Origin: Periweissella cryptocerci
Lineage (GTDB): Bacteria > Bacillota > Bacilli > Lactobacillales > Lactobacillaceae
Direction of reading: 5' to 3'
Length of the DNA stretch: 64,000 nt
Assembly: GCF_004358325.1 (NCBI RefSeq)
Contig: NZ_CP037940.1
Coordinates: 620,001-684,000, forward strand
Part shown: one piece after another, positions 11,217-18,950 of the stretch
Numbering within the stretch: the first letter of the stretch is position 1
How the letters are laid out: each line of letters opens with the position of its first letter
Program-made: the position numbers and the translations under genes
Notes under the pieces: generated by a model
The model's input: the letters and a program-made list of their open reading frames with translations, nothing else
What the model was told of the DNA's origin: nothing
Database searches by the model: none

Positions 11217-11697
11217 CCAGCTGTGCCTCGCTTTCAATTGAAGCTTGGGTTTGGGCTGCCCGAAAGTCCATTAATGCTTGGGCTACGGTATTATCTTGCA
11301 AAGCAATAATTTGGCTTGCTAAGATCCCCGCATTTTTTGCGCCAGCATTGCCAATCGCAACCGTTGCGACAGGCACGCCTGCTGGCATCTGTACGATTGA
11401 TAACAATGAGTCAAGACCATTCATTGCTTTACTCTGAATTGGTACCCCAATAACAGGCACTGTAGTATTTGCCGCAAGCATGCCTGGCAAATGGGCCGCC
11501 CCACCAGCACCCGCAATAATCACCTGTAAGCCACGTTCATTAGCAGCTAGTCCAAATTCTTGTAACTGTGCTGGCATCCGATGTGCTGAGATAATTCTTT
11601 TTTCAAACGTCACACCTAATTGAGATAATATGTCTGTCGCCATGTGCATCGTTGGCCAATCCGAAATTGATCCCATAACTACTGCAACCTGAACCAT
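11209..11697 (-). CDS. purE: N5-carboxyaminoimidazole ribonucleotide mutase
   Basis: This class I PurE moves the carboxylate of N5-CAIR to give CAIR. The first 50 residues hold MGSISDWPTM and ISAHRMP, the substrate-binding stretches, and GAGGAAHLPGM follows. The ATG at 11697 gives 162 aa, the family length; an upstream in-frame TTG at 11757 would add 20 residues unlike any PurE. It is the first gene of the purine operon. The 5' region holds a PurBox-like site. Confidence 0.95.
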   Translation of the reverse strand: MVQVAVVMGSISDWPTMHMATDILSQLGVTFEKRIISAHRMPAQLQEFGLAANERGLQVIIAGAGGAAHLPGMLAANTTVPVIGVPIQSKAMNGLDSLLSIVQMPAGVPVATVAIGNAGAKNAGILASQIIALQDNTVAQALMDFRAAQTQASIESEAQLDD

Positions 11698-11821
11698 CAA
11701 TTCAACCCCGCTCTCTAACGTTCGTGTTTCATTCCGTATTTTTCTATCCACGGACAATGTTAACGTAGTTTTTCGTAATTTTCAATACTTTTAACGTACG
11801 TTTTTTCGCTATCTTTTCTTT

Positions 11822-11834
11822 AATGTTCGTTTTT
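11822..11834 (-). promoter_or_regulatory. PurBox-like site upstream of purE
   Basis: On the minus strand this reads AAAAACGAACATT, 12 of 13 matches to the lactic-acid-bacterial PurBox AWWWCCGAACWWT. It lies 125 bp before the purE ATG, a fitting place for PurR activation. Weaker CGAAC cores occur at about 11715-11728 (minus) and 11900-11912 (plus). PurR itself is not in the window. The match was judged by eye. Confidence 0.6.
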
Positions 11835-12054
11835 AGATTAAAACCAATCCAACAATCCCCCTAAAAACACCCACGTTCAGCCATTTTGCCAAACCTGCAT
11901 CGCGAACGATTTTATCAATACTTTACACACTTTACACATTTAGTACCCCACTCCAAATCCATCAGCTTATACTACAGTTTCATTTACGCTAACCACACCA
12001 TAGGTCGCAATGGCATGGAAAAAAACTGACAATAGAAGCCCAATAATTTAATAA

Positions 12055-12094
12055 TTGAAAAGTACGGAACCGACAATCCCACGCTAGAATAAAT
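12055..12094 (-). repeat. End of a type B MITE-like element, inverted and interrupted
   Basis: The sequence up to 12094 contains AATCCCACGCTAGAATAAAT, the exact reverse complement of the left end of the type B element at 16442. About 20 further bases to the left also resemble the inner part of that end. The rest of the element is not recognisable. The type A element at 12095 is inserted in it. Confidence 0.6.
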
Positions 12095-12691
12095 GGCTAA
12101 ATTTTTTCTAGCGTAGAATTTGGATATGTGTCTCAGATTGATTCCCACTACGATGCTGGAACCAGTCTGGACACCGTGATGGAAGACAAGCATTTGAAGC
12201 CACAGTGCGGTCTTCAAATGTTTGCGAAGCTTGGTTCGCTAACGCGGCAACCATCTTCACAAATCCATAATCAGTAACGAAACCCGTTACTGATTATGCC
12301 ATCACGGTGCGAGCTAAAGTCCAGCCTGGTTCCAGCCTCTTCGTTAGTTTGCGTAGATATTCTGACTAGTAATATGCCGTAATCCTTGTCGCTGCAAGTT
12401 TAGCGATAATTCCACGCTTATCTAGCGGAGTGACTGAAAATCACATTGTGGCCGCTAGGCTTTACACCGAAATGGGACTAACTTGACATCATATGTCAGG
12501 TTAGTCGCTGAGGGTAGATGAGCAGTCTTTTGGCTTTAGCCATTAGACTGCCAGCTATCCCGAATTGCCCAAGACCGCCCTTTGGCTTGGGCATGTGCTT
12601 CCATCTCGGTGCACAATGTGATTTTCAGGCACGCAGTGGCATCATACATCTCATCGGATTTTATAAATTCCACGTCAGACGAAATAGAGCC
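12095..12691 (+). mobile_element. Type A MITE-like structured element, copy 1
   Basis: This noncoding 597-bp element is bounded by imperfect inverted ends (left GGCTAAAT...CTAGCGTAGAATTT; right AAATTCCACGTCAGACGAAATAGAGCC) and by a perfect 8-bp target duplication, GAATAAAT, at 12087-12094 and 12692-12699. Inside are two large hairpin arms. In one, GGAACCAGTCTGGAC pairs with GTCCAGCCTGGTTCC around nested hairpins. In the other, CTGAAAATCACATTGTG pairs with CACAATGTGATTTTCAG. No credible ORF is present. The GGCT ends and 8-bp duplications resemble the ISL3 family, so mobilisation in trans by ISL3 is plausible inference. Confidence 0.85.
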
Positions 12692-12718
12692 GAATAAATA
12701 GAATCAAAAATCCGACGC

Positions 12719-12764
12719 AAAAAAGCCCGATTTCTCCTTCCGCTGAAAGGTAGAAATCGAGCTT
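12719..12764 (-). terminator. Intrinsic terminator of the small secreted protein gene
   Basis: On the minus strand AGCTCGATTTCT pairs with AGAAATCGGGCT and is followed by TTTTTT. The same stem family recurs at about 36453-36513 and around the ISL3 copy at 41639. Confidence 0.85.
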
Positions 12765-12830
12765 ATTAACGTGTGATTAAAAGGGTGCCAAACGCCCTGA
12801 TTGATTTATTTAACCCACCCTATTGTATTA

Positions 12831-13310
12831 TTATTTGAAAAAATCACCGTAGTTAACTTTGTGCGCTTTTGACTTAGTTAGTACTCGTGTTCCAGTGTAA
12901 TCTGCACTAATCATTAACAAAGCAGCTTTTTTCTTGCCACCAATTTTAACTTTTTTAGTGCGGAATGAGAACCCGTAATCTGAGTAATTAATGCCCAATT
13001 GGTGGACATTGCTACCAGCAATTTTACTTGAATAGTAGTTAAAGCCACCCTTACCAAGTTTATTAGTTTTATTATCAATCTTTAAAGTGTTCTTAGTAAT
13101 CTTCATGGTGTGTTTTTTATTTTTCTTATCAAAGAAATACCATGTCCCACGAAGGCTTTTATGAATTGCTTTAACTTTCTTCGGTGCTTTTTTGCTAGCA
13201 GTTGCTTGCGCTGCTTCAACATTCATTGTTGCTGAAACGCTTCCAATACATACTGCTGCTAACATTGTAATAACCATCAATAGTGTTGTAATCTTTTTTG
13301 TCATTTTCAT
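12831..13310 (-). CDS. Small secreted protein of unknown function
   Basis: This 159-residue protein has a clear signal peptide: MKMTKKITTLL, a hydrophobic stretch to about residue 30, and a likely cleavage near VEAAQA. The mature part is lysine-rich and predicted to be mostly beta strand (RGTWYFFDKKNKKHTMKITKNTLKI, then YSSKIAGSNVHQLGI), with a lipocalin-like or SLAP-like feel but no family I recognise. I start at 13310, since GGGA lies 6 bases ahead; the ATG 12 bases upstream overlaps the ribosome site. A TACAAT -10 box lies about 50 bp upstream. It has its own terminator, so it is probably monocistronic. Confidence 0.7.
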   Translation of the reverse strand: MKMTKKITTLLMVITMLAAVCIGSVSATMNVEAAQATASKKAPKKVKAIHKSLRGTWYFFDKKNKKHTMKITKNTLKIDNKTNKLGKGGFNYYSSKIAGSNVHQLGINYSDYGFSFRTKKVKIGGKKKAALLMISADYTGTRVLTKSKAHKVNYGDFFK

Positions 13311-13489
13311 AATAATTCCCATCCCCTGCAGTTAATTTACCTGCTTACTTAATATATCTATTGTAACCTAAATGAAATGTTTTTGAAACATCAATTAACA
13401 AAAATTGAAATATAATCGCAATAAATTCACATTTACGCACTAACAACCCCGTTTATATCAGCATTTTTGGTAACGGTAATGCAACCAAA

Positions 13490-13524
13490 CACATTGTTAT
13501 TTTGTAACATTAATGTGTAATAAT
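13490..13524 (+). promoter_or_regulatory. Conserved upstream element of amidase paralog 1
   Basis: A dyad, CACATT...AATGTG followed by TAATAAT, recurs in closely similar form upstream of the second amidase gene (14948-14985), at a similar distance from the ATG (about 115-130 bp). The shared core is TTGTAACATTMATGTGT. It could be a promoter with an operator, or simply a remnant of the gene duplication. Confidence 0.45.
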
Positions 13525-13639
13525 AATAGCGGTCAATATTAAGACATTCATAGCTAGGCAGAAATTGCGCAGTTAATTGTTTTATATTAAGAATTCCAAG
13601 ATGCGTACGTTATCAAACTGCGCAAGAAAGAGCACAAAA

Positions 13640-14833
13640 ATGAAAATAAAATTAGTACACATCATCAAAGCCAGCCTTGCCAGCGTAGTCATCATCAGTG
13701 GGCTTGGCATTAGTAGTATTGCTACTAATGTTCATGCCGCTACGACAACCAACAAAGTAACATACTTCAAGGCAAAAAATAAGGTTAAGTATGTTTTCGT
13801 TAAATCAGCCACGAAGACATATAAAGATGTCAATTTGAAGAAAAAACCAACTAAAATCAAAATCAACAGCTACTACAAAGTAAAATCCCTCAAGAAAAAC
13901 AAAAAAGGCACTATGGTTTTCCGCTTATCAAATGGTAAATATGTGGTAGCAAAAAAGAATACTTTAGGTAAAGTCACCACAAACATTGCCAAGTACTTAT
14001 TTGATAAAAAAGGGAGTACGGTGCAACTAACCAAAAAGTTATATGTCTACCCTGACGTTAAGTTTGTCAAAGCAACCCGTTTGAGCCCCTTGCCTGTCGA
14101 TACGCAACTCAAGATTACAGCTGTTGATTGGACAACTTCTGGCTACCCACGTTTAAAGGTTAAAGGCGGCTACATCAGTAGTGCCAAGACAGCTGTTAAA
14201 TTGGTTGTACCACCAAAACCGGCCGTTGTCATTAACTCGACTAATGCGATTAACCAGTATATCCAACAAAACTATTTCAAAAAGAATGCGCCAATTTCAT
14301 CAAAAATTTGGTCAAAATTCCCTAAAAATAAATACCGTAAAGGTGCTGGTAAGCCTGAAGGTGTGGTGGTTCACGAAACGGCTAATCCCAATTCGACTAT
14401 CAACAACGAAATTAGTTATATGAAGTCGCACTACCAAAATGCCTTTGTTCACACTTTCGTTGATAACAATAATATTATTAACATTGCTAACACAAAATAT
14501 TTAGCTTGGGGTTCCGGTTATCAAGGTAACCAACGCTTCGTGCAATTTGAACAAGTTCGGGTGCACTCAAAAGATGCGTTTGCCCAAGAAATCAATAATG
14601 CCGCCTATTACACGGCTTATATTTTGAAGCAATATGGATTAAAACCATCACTAGCAACATCTAAGGGGTCTGGTACAGTTTGGTCACACCACGACGTTTC
14701 TAAGTGGTTGGGTGGTACTGACCACACCGATCCCGATGATTATTGGAAGCAATCAGCAAAAACATGGTATAGCACCACTTATACCATGAGTGATTTCTTA
14801 CCAGTCGTCCAAGCCTACTACAATTCACTATAA
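13640..14833 (+). CDS. Secreted Amidase_2 (PGRP-type) protein, paralog 1
   Basis: This 397-residue protein starts with a signal peptide (MKIKLVHIIKASLASVVIIS, cleavage near VHAA). Residues 35-215 form a lysine- and tyrosine-rich wall-binding part with two SH3/GW-like repeats. Residues 241-397 form an N-acetylmuramoyl-L-alanine amidase domain. The zinc-site residues expected for Amidase_2 are in place: His245 in VVHET, His350/351 in WSHHDVS, and the TDHTDP motif at 360-365. It is therefore probably an autolysin acting on peptidoglycan. I start at ATG 13640 because the longer frame adds residues before a good signal peptide. The gene at 15113 is a tandem paralog. Confidence 0.8.
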   Translation: MKIKLVHIIKASLASVVIISGLGISSIATNVHAATTTNKVTYFKAKNKVKYVFVKSATKTYKDVNLKKKPTKIKINSYYKVKSLKKNKKGTMVFRLSNGKYVVAKKNTLGKVTTNIAKYLFDKKGSTVQLTKKLYVYPDVKFVKATRLSPLPVDTQLKITAVDWTTSGYPRLKVKGGYISSAKTAVKLVVPPKPAVVINSTNAINQYIQQNYFKKNAPISSKIWSKFPKNKYRKGAGKPEGVVVHETANPNSTINNEISYMKSHYQNAFVHTFVDNNNIINIANTKYLAWGSGYQGNQRFVQFEQVRVHSKDAFAQEINNAAYYTAYILKQYGLKPSLATSKGSGTVWSHHDVSKWLGGTDHTDPDDYWKQSAKTWYSTTYTMSDFLPVVQAYYNSL

Positions 14834-14857
14834 TCAATCCCGTTACATTAAGTTAAT

Positions 14858-14910
14858 AGTAAGTCGCATGAAAGGCACTTTAAAACCTTTTGTGCGACTT
14901 ACTTTTTTTT
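14858..14910 (+). terminator. Intrinsic terminator after amidase paralog 1
   Basis: AGTAAGTCGCA pairs with TGCGACTTACT around a loop and is followed by eight T residues. Confidence 0.9.
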
Positions 14911-14947
14911 GTAAACAAATTGTCATCTTCCAAGCCATTAATACATG

Positions 14948-14985
14948 CACAATGTCGCTACCTTGTAACATTCATGTGTCATAAT
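14948..14985 (+). promoter_or_regulatory. Conserved upstream element of amidase paralog 2
   Basis: Counterpart of the element at 13490-13524: CACAATGT, then TTGTAACATTCATGTGT, then CATAAT. It lies about 128 bp before the ATG at 15113. It is the best conserved noncoding stretch that I can see between the two loci. Confidence 0.45.
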
Positions 14986-15112
14986 CGTCTTAATTTAGAA
15001 TTTATTGTAATTCAAGCGTTATTATTTTGGTTGTGTTTTATATTCCTTTATAATTATTATTAGTTAACGATGTTCACCTATTTTAACGGTGAACCAGAAA
15101 GAGTAGGCTTTT

Positions 15113-16387
15113 ATGAAATCAAAATTATCAAAATTTATTAAAATTAGCTTGGCCAGTGGTTTAATCTTTTCAAGTGCAATCACTATCAGCCAAGCTAATC
15201 ACGATAATAACCAAGCATCCGCGGCAACAACCGCCATTGTATATTACAAAGCAAAAGATAAAGTTGCCAATATTTATTTAAAAAAGAATACTAAAAGCTA
15301 CTCAAATTTGGCAATTAACCAAAATCCACAAACAGAAAAGAAGAACACGCTTTTAGCTGTTAAAGCGTTGACGGCAACCGCTAAGAAACGAGTGCCCGTT
15401 TTCTTACTTTCAAATGGTCGCTATATCCGTGCAAACAAAGCTACCCTTGGTAAAGTAACTCCAAAAATTGCTAACTACTTATATTCAGCAACTGGCACGA
15501 TGCAACTCAATAAGCAAACATATTTATACAACTCAACTACTTTTGCCACCACTAACCGTGTTAGCAAATTAAAAGCTGGTACGCAAATAACCATCAAGGG
15601 TATCGCTTGGAGTTCAAATGGCTATCCACGGCTCAAAATTAAAGGTGGCTATGTAACTAGTAGCAAGACAACTGTCGGTGCTGTCCAAACGCCCGCAACT
15701 ACTGATTCAACACCTGCTACAACTGCGCCGGTCGCTACTGCCCCAGCTGCAGTAACAACGCCCCCAGCACCAGCCGTAGTTACGATTGATTCAAGCAACC
15801 AAATCAATAAGTATATTCAAGCCAACCACTTCAAGCAACCGGCTAAAATTACATCAAGCATCTGGTCTGGTTTCCCAAAAAACAAATACACGACTAGTAA
15901 CGCAAAACCAAATGGAGTTGTTGTTCATGAAACAGCTAACCCCACTTCAACAATTACTGGCGAAATTTCTTACATGAAGGCGCACTATACGAATGCCTTT
16001 GTCCACAGTTTCGTCGATGATAACAATATTATCAATGTCGCCAACACAAACTACTTGGCTTGGGGTTCTGGTTACTATGGTAATCAACGCTTCGTGCAAT
16101 TTGAAGAAGTTCGCGTTCATTCAAAGGATGCCTTTGCTAAAGAAATCAACAATGCCGCTTATTATACAGCTTACTTGTTGAAGGAATACGGCTTAAAGCC
16201 TTCCTTGGCAACTTCAAGTAAAACTGGTACTGTTTGGTCACACCACAACGTTTCCGACTGGCTTGGTGGTACTGATCACACCGATCCAGATGGCTATTGG
16301 GCAACCTCAGCCAAAACATGGTTTAACACTACCTACACGATGAAAGACTTTTTGCCAATCGTCCAAGCTTACTACAATTCATTATAA
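15113..16387 (+). CDS. Secreted Amidase_2 (PGRP-type) protein, paralog 2
   Basis: This 424-residue protein shares the layout of paralog 1: signal peptide (MKSKLSKFIKISLASGLIFS, cleavage near ASAA), two SH3/GW-like repeats, then a linker rich in Thr, Pro and Ala (about residues 185-225) that paralog 1 lacks, and an amidase domain at 268-424. Zinc-site positions are kept: His272, His377/378 and TDHTDP. The catalytic domains are largely identical in sequence while the N-terminal parts have diverged, as expected of an old tandem duplication. It probably acts in wall turnover. Confidence 0.8.
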   Translation: MKSKLSKFIKISLASGLIFSSAITISQANHDNNQASAATTAIVYYKAKDKVANIYLKKNTKSYSNLAINQNPQTEKKNTLLAVKALTATAKKRVPVFLLSNGRYIRANKATLGKVTPKIANYLYSATGTMQLNKQTYLYNSTTFATTNRVSKLKAGTQITIKGIAWSSNGYPRLKIKGGYVTSSKTTVGAVQTPATTDSTPATTAPVATAPAAVTTPPAPAVVTIDSSNQINKYIQANHFKQPAKITSSIWSGFPKNKYTTSNAKPNGVVVHETANPTSTITGEISYMKAHYTNAFVHSFVDDNNIINVANTNYLAWGSGYYGNQRFVQFEEVRVHSKDAFAKEINNAAYYTAYLLKEYGLKPSLATSSKTGTVWSHHNVSDWLGGTDHTDPDGYWATSAKTWFNTTYTMKDFLPIVQAYYNSL

Positions 16388-16393
16388 TCAACT

Positions 16394-16441
16394 AAAAAAC
16401 GTATGCTACCCAATCTAAAATTGCGGTAACATACGTTTTTT
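16394..16441 (+). terminator. Intrinsic terminator after amidase paralog 2, with a MITE in its U-tract
   Basis: AAAAAACGTATG pairs with CATACGTTTTTT. The type B element begins straight after the T run, and its 8-bp duplication CGTTTTTT copies the U-tract, so the terminator stays intact. Confidence 0.9.
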
Positions 16442-16836
16442 GGTGCTATTTATTCTAGCGTGGGATTCTCATTTCTGCACTTTTGTTTAAGAATACTCAC
16501 GTACCACGGAATCTACCTTGGGCAATTGAGCGCATCACAAAATCAGCGATAACTGATTTGATTGAATCAACATCCTACGACTACTTTTTACTAGTTTGAG
16601 AATTATTACTAACTAACGCAGTGGCTGGAAATTGCTTGGCGGGCGCAGCCTTTACACAGCGACTGGGGGAATAAGATGAGGGCTCTTAGGAATTTATTCC
16701 TTAGAGTCCCAGCTTATCCGAACCTCACAAGACCGCATTTTGGCTTGTGAGGTTGCTTCCAGCGCAGTGCGCCAAGTAATTTCCAGACACGAAGTGGCAA
16801 ATCTTATTCAATCCCACGTCAGACGGGATAGCGCCC
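16442..16836 (+). mobile_element. Type B MITE-like structured element
   Basis: This 395-bp noncoding element has inverted ends (left GGTGCTAT...CTAGCGTGGGATT; right AATCCCACGTCAGACGGGATAGCGCC) and a perfect 8-bp target duplication CGTTTTTT at 16434-16441 and 16837-16844. Its inner arm pairs CTGGAAATTGCTTGGCG with CGCCAAGTAATTTCCAG, and two further hairpins stand on it: one around AGGAATTTATTCCT and one pairing CCTCACAAG with CTTGTGAGG. The ends match type A elements (GTCTGACGTGGRATT), but the interior differs, so it is a sister subfamily. Confidence 0.85.
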
Positions 16837-16850
16837 GTTTTTTTCTGCAG

Positions 16851-17183
16851 TTATGCCACAGCGTACTCTGACACTTTCACATCAAAATTTTCCGTCAAAA
16901 ATTCGTGGCACTTATTATTAAACATAAAACGAATACTTTGAACTTGATATGGTTTACCACTCAAATCAGCGATTTGACCTTGTTTCAAAATATCTTCTAG
17001 TTCACTACATTCAAAATCGGCCCGAAAACCAACTTCATTTTCTTGATCAACTTCACCATTTTGCTTAATTGATTGCGCCACCAAGATGACATTTTCACGT
17101 TGCAATTTCACAAATGTTAATGCATTTGTGGATGACGACGGCCCGTCATCATCCACCTGGGTAACAGAAAGACTAATCATCAT
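16851..17183 (-). CDS. Hypothetical protein (110 aa)
   Basis: This is a small cytosolic protein with no signal peptide or membrane segment. GGAGG lies 6 bases before the ATG at 17183, which supports real translation. The chain is acidic in its middle (FECSELEDILKQG) and looks like an alpha/beta fold. The DDDGPSSS stretch near residue 12 is unusual for a structured protein. I recognise no family. A MITE ends 15 bp past its stop codon. Confidence 0.65.
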   Translation of the reverse strand: MMISLSVTQVDDDGPSSSTNALTFVKLQRENVILVAQSIKQNGEVDQENEVGFRADFECSELEDILKQGQIADLSGKPYQVQSIRFMFNNKCHEFLTENFDVKVSEYAVA

Positions 17184-17419
17184 AATTTTCCTCCAAAGTT
17201 TCTTCTTTAATTTTAGTATATCAGTTTGCTGTGAATATTTTGCGAAACCATTTTACTTAAAATGCGTTGTAATGGCACATGATTTACTTTTTTAGTGTTT
17301 TAATTCAAATTGCGACCGCATGTTTACCGATGCTTTAGTACCTAATTCACAAAACGTTCACTTTCGCTTCACGGACACTTCGTCTAACGACAGTTTTTTC
17401 TTCAAAGATGGTAAAATAG

Positions 17420-17550
17420 AGGTAGATACTTAGGGGTCACCTAAACGATTGTCCAAATCGACGCCTAAATTAAGCCACTTATGAATGAGCCCCACATACG
17501 CTACACTTTCAGGTCGCTATACGGGCTCCTGAACCCAACAAAGCTATGAA
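17420..17550 (+). promoter_or_regulatory. Structured leader upstream of the sortase gene, possible H-type pseudoknot
   Basis: A TAAAAT -10 box lies near 17411. The roughly 145-base leader that follows has small hairpins (TTAGG/CCTAA; CGATT/AATCG). GAGCCC (17487-17492) can pair with GGGCTC (17523-17528), while TCAGG (17509-17513), inside that loop, can pair with CCTGA (17528-17532). That arrangement is an H-type pseudoknot just ahead of the ribosome site. I know no riboswitch class that it matches. Confidence 0.35.
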
Positions 17551-17563
17551 GGAGGATCCAATC

Positions 17564-18283
17564 ATGAAAAAGCAAATTTTGCTTCTACCCCTCATCACTT
17601 TTGGTTTATTTATGAGTTTCAGCTATTTCCAAACTACTGGAACTCATTTAACCGCCAATCACGGTACCATCTATTCTAAAACAATTAGCATTCCTGAACT
17701 TGGTGCTATCCAAGTCGAAGCAGCTGAAGAAGAATCGACATTAGACATGCCCATCACTCGTGGGAGCGCGCGCAATTACTTCACCCAAAATGAAAGTACA
17801 CATGTTTTGAGTAATCAAAATGTTAAATACATGTCGCACCTTCTACAACGGTCAAAGGATGGCGATGAACGTTTTGAAGCGCATGTTACTAAAAAACAAA
17901 AAAGAAATACCATTACAATTAGGGGTCATCGCATCCCTTGGGTTGCCGATCATCAAGCCAAAGCAGCACCAACTAATGCCGCTGGGGTTTGGTTTGGTAC
18001 AGGCTCAACCACTGATAAAAAAACATCCCACTTTATCGGCCACAATCCTGGGCTCTTCCATCCTGTGATGTCATTACACAAGGGAAACCCTATAACAGTC
18101 GTTGATGGCAAAGGCCACAAACGTACGTATCATGTCACTAAAGTCATTAACATGTACGATTGGGGTGCCGATGTTAGAACCAATAAAAACGAAGACTACG
18201 ATATTTTAGAAACACCTGGCGAACGAATTACGTTGCAAACTTGTATTACGGACAGCATTAATCGAATCGTCTTCGCAAGCTAA
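17564..18283 (+). CDS. Sortase family protein
   Basis: This 239-residue membrane-anchored transpeptidase has an N-terminal signal anchor (about residues 5-24) and a C-terminal sortase fold. The catalytic triad is visible: His160 in FIGHNPG, Cys227 in TLQTC, and Arg234 in NRIVFAS at the very end. AGGAGG stands 9 bases before the ATG at 17564; the ATG 18 bases upstream overlaps that site. The linker at 50-130 is rather long. No gene with a clear LPXTG sorting signal is seen in this window, so its substrates lie elsewhere or its motif differs. Confidence 0.85.
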   Translation: MKKQILLLPLITFGLFMSFSYFQTTGTHLTANHGTIYSKTISIPELGAIQVEAAEEESTLDMPITRGSARNYFTQNESTHVLSNQNVKYMSHLLQRSKDGDERFEAHVTKKQKRNTITIRGHRIPWVADHQAKAAPTNAAGVWFGTGSTTDKKTSHFIGHNPGLFHPVMSLHKGNPITVVDGKGHKRTYHVTKVINMYDWGADVRTNKNEDYDILETPGERITLQTCITDSINRIVFAS

Positions 18284-18345
18284 CTTCCAAGTGATACATT
18301 TTTCTCGTCACTGCAGCCATTATTTATCAAGGAGGCACCTACTTC

Positions 18346-18423
18346 ATGCCCACATTTACAGAATCAAGAAAACCCCCGATACTGGATTCAATCCAATACC
18401 GAGGGTTTATTTTATTTGATTAA
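18346..18423 (+). CDS. Possible 25-residue peptide overlapping a terminator
   Basis: An ATG 10 bases after AAGGAGG opens a 25-codon frame (MPTFTESRKPP...FILFD) that reads through the stem of the terminator shared by the sortase gene and smpB. The strong ribosome site is the only support. A chance frame, or the relic of a longer gene, is equally possible. Confidence 0.2.
   Translation: MPTFTESRKPPILDSIQYRGFILFD
18369..18412. terminator. Bidirectional terminator between the sortase gene and smpB
   Basis: A long stem, with AAACCC...TGGATT pairing to AATCCA...GGGTTT, has T-rich tracts on both sides, so it can end transcripts from either strand. Confidence 0.85.
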
Positions 18424-18428
18424 ACTAG

Positions 18429-18896
18429 TTAACGATTTTTTAAAGCGCGTTGAATTTCACGATTTTGATCACGTTTCTTAAGATCATTGCGCTTATCAAA
18501 TTCGCGTTTACCTTTGGCAGTACCAATTAATACCTTGGCAAAACCATTTTTTAAGTAAACTTTCAATGGCACAATCGTAATCCCTTTATCTTGAGTGATT
18601 TTCGCCAATTGGGTAATTTCTTTTTTGTGGAGGAGTAACTTGCGCGGACGCATTGGATCCACATTAAATTGATTACCTTCTGCAAAAGACGCAATATTCA
18701 CATTCATTAAGGTTGCTTGACCATTACGGATGGTAACAAAACCATCCCCAATCGTAATTTTGGCCGCGCGGACTGATTTGATTTCAGTTCCCGTTAATGA
18801 CATGCCGGCCTCAAACGTATCAAGGATTGCATAATCATGGCGCGCTTTTTTGTTTGTAGCTAGGTAATCATTGGTTGGCTTGGGCTTTTTTGCCAT
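18429..18896 (-). CDS. smpB: SsrA-binding protein
   Basis: SmpB (155 aa from ATG 18896, with GGGAGG 8 bases upstream) binds tmRNA and brings it to stalled ribosomes. Family marks are [43 protein letters not shown], and the basic C-terminal tail with GKREFDKR. It follows rnr in the same direction, the usual Firmicutes arrangement. I looked for the tmRNA gene next to it and did not find one. Confidence 0.97.
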   Translation of the reverse strand: MAKKPKPTNDYLATNKKARHDYAILDTFEAGMSLTGTEIKSVRAAKITIGDGFVTIRNGQATLMNVNIASFAEGNQFNVDPMRPRKLLLHKKEITQLAKITQDKGITIVPLKVYLKNGFAKVLIGTAKGKREFDKRNDLKKRDQNREIQRALKNR

Positions 18897-18950
18897 TACT
18901 AGACCTCCCTTACTTGTGATTGCATAACACACGTTTGCTGAACGCCACTT

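Noticed and set aside
11984..12217. Repeated minus-strand frames in type A elements (also at 44324-44512 and 53670-53882) that encode similar peptides
   Set aside because: They follow the hairpin arm, lack ribosome sites, and their likeness is explained by copies of one noncoding repeat.
17184..17563. A tmRNA gene near smpB
   Set aside because: The leader before the sortase gene has pseudoknot potential, but there is no tRNA-like 3' end, no GGGG...UUCGA start and no tag frame.
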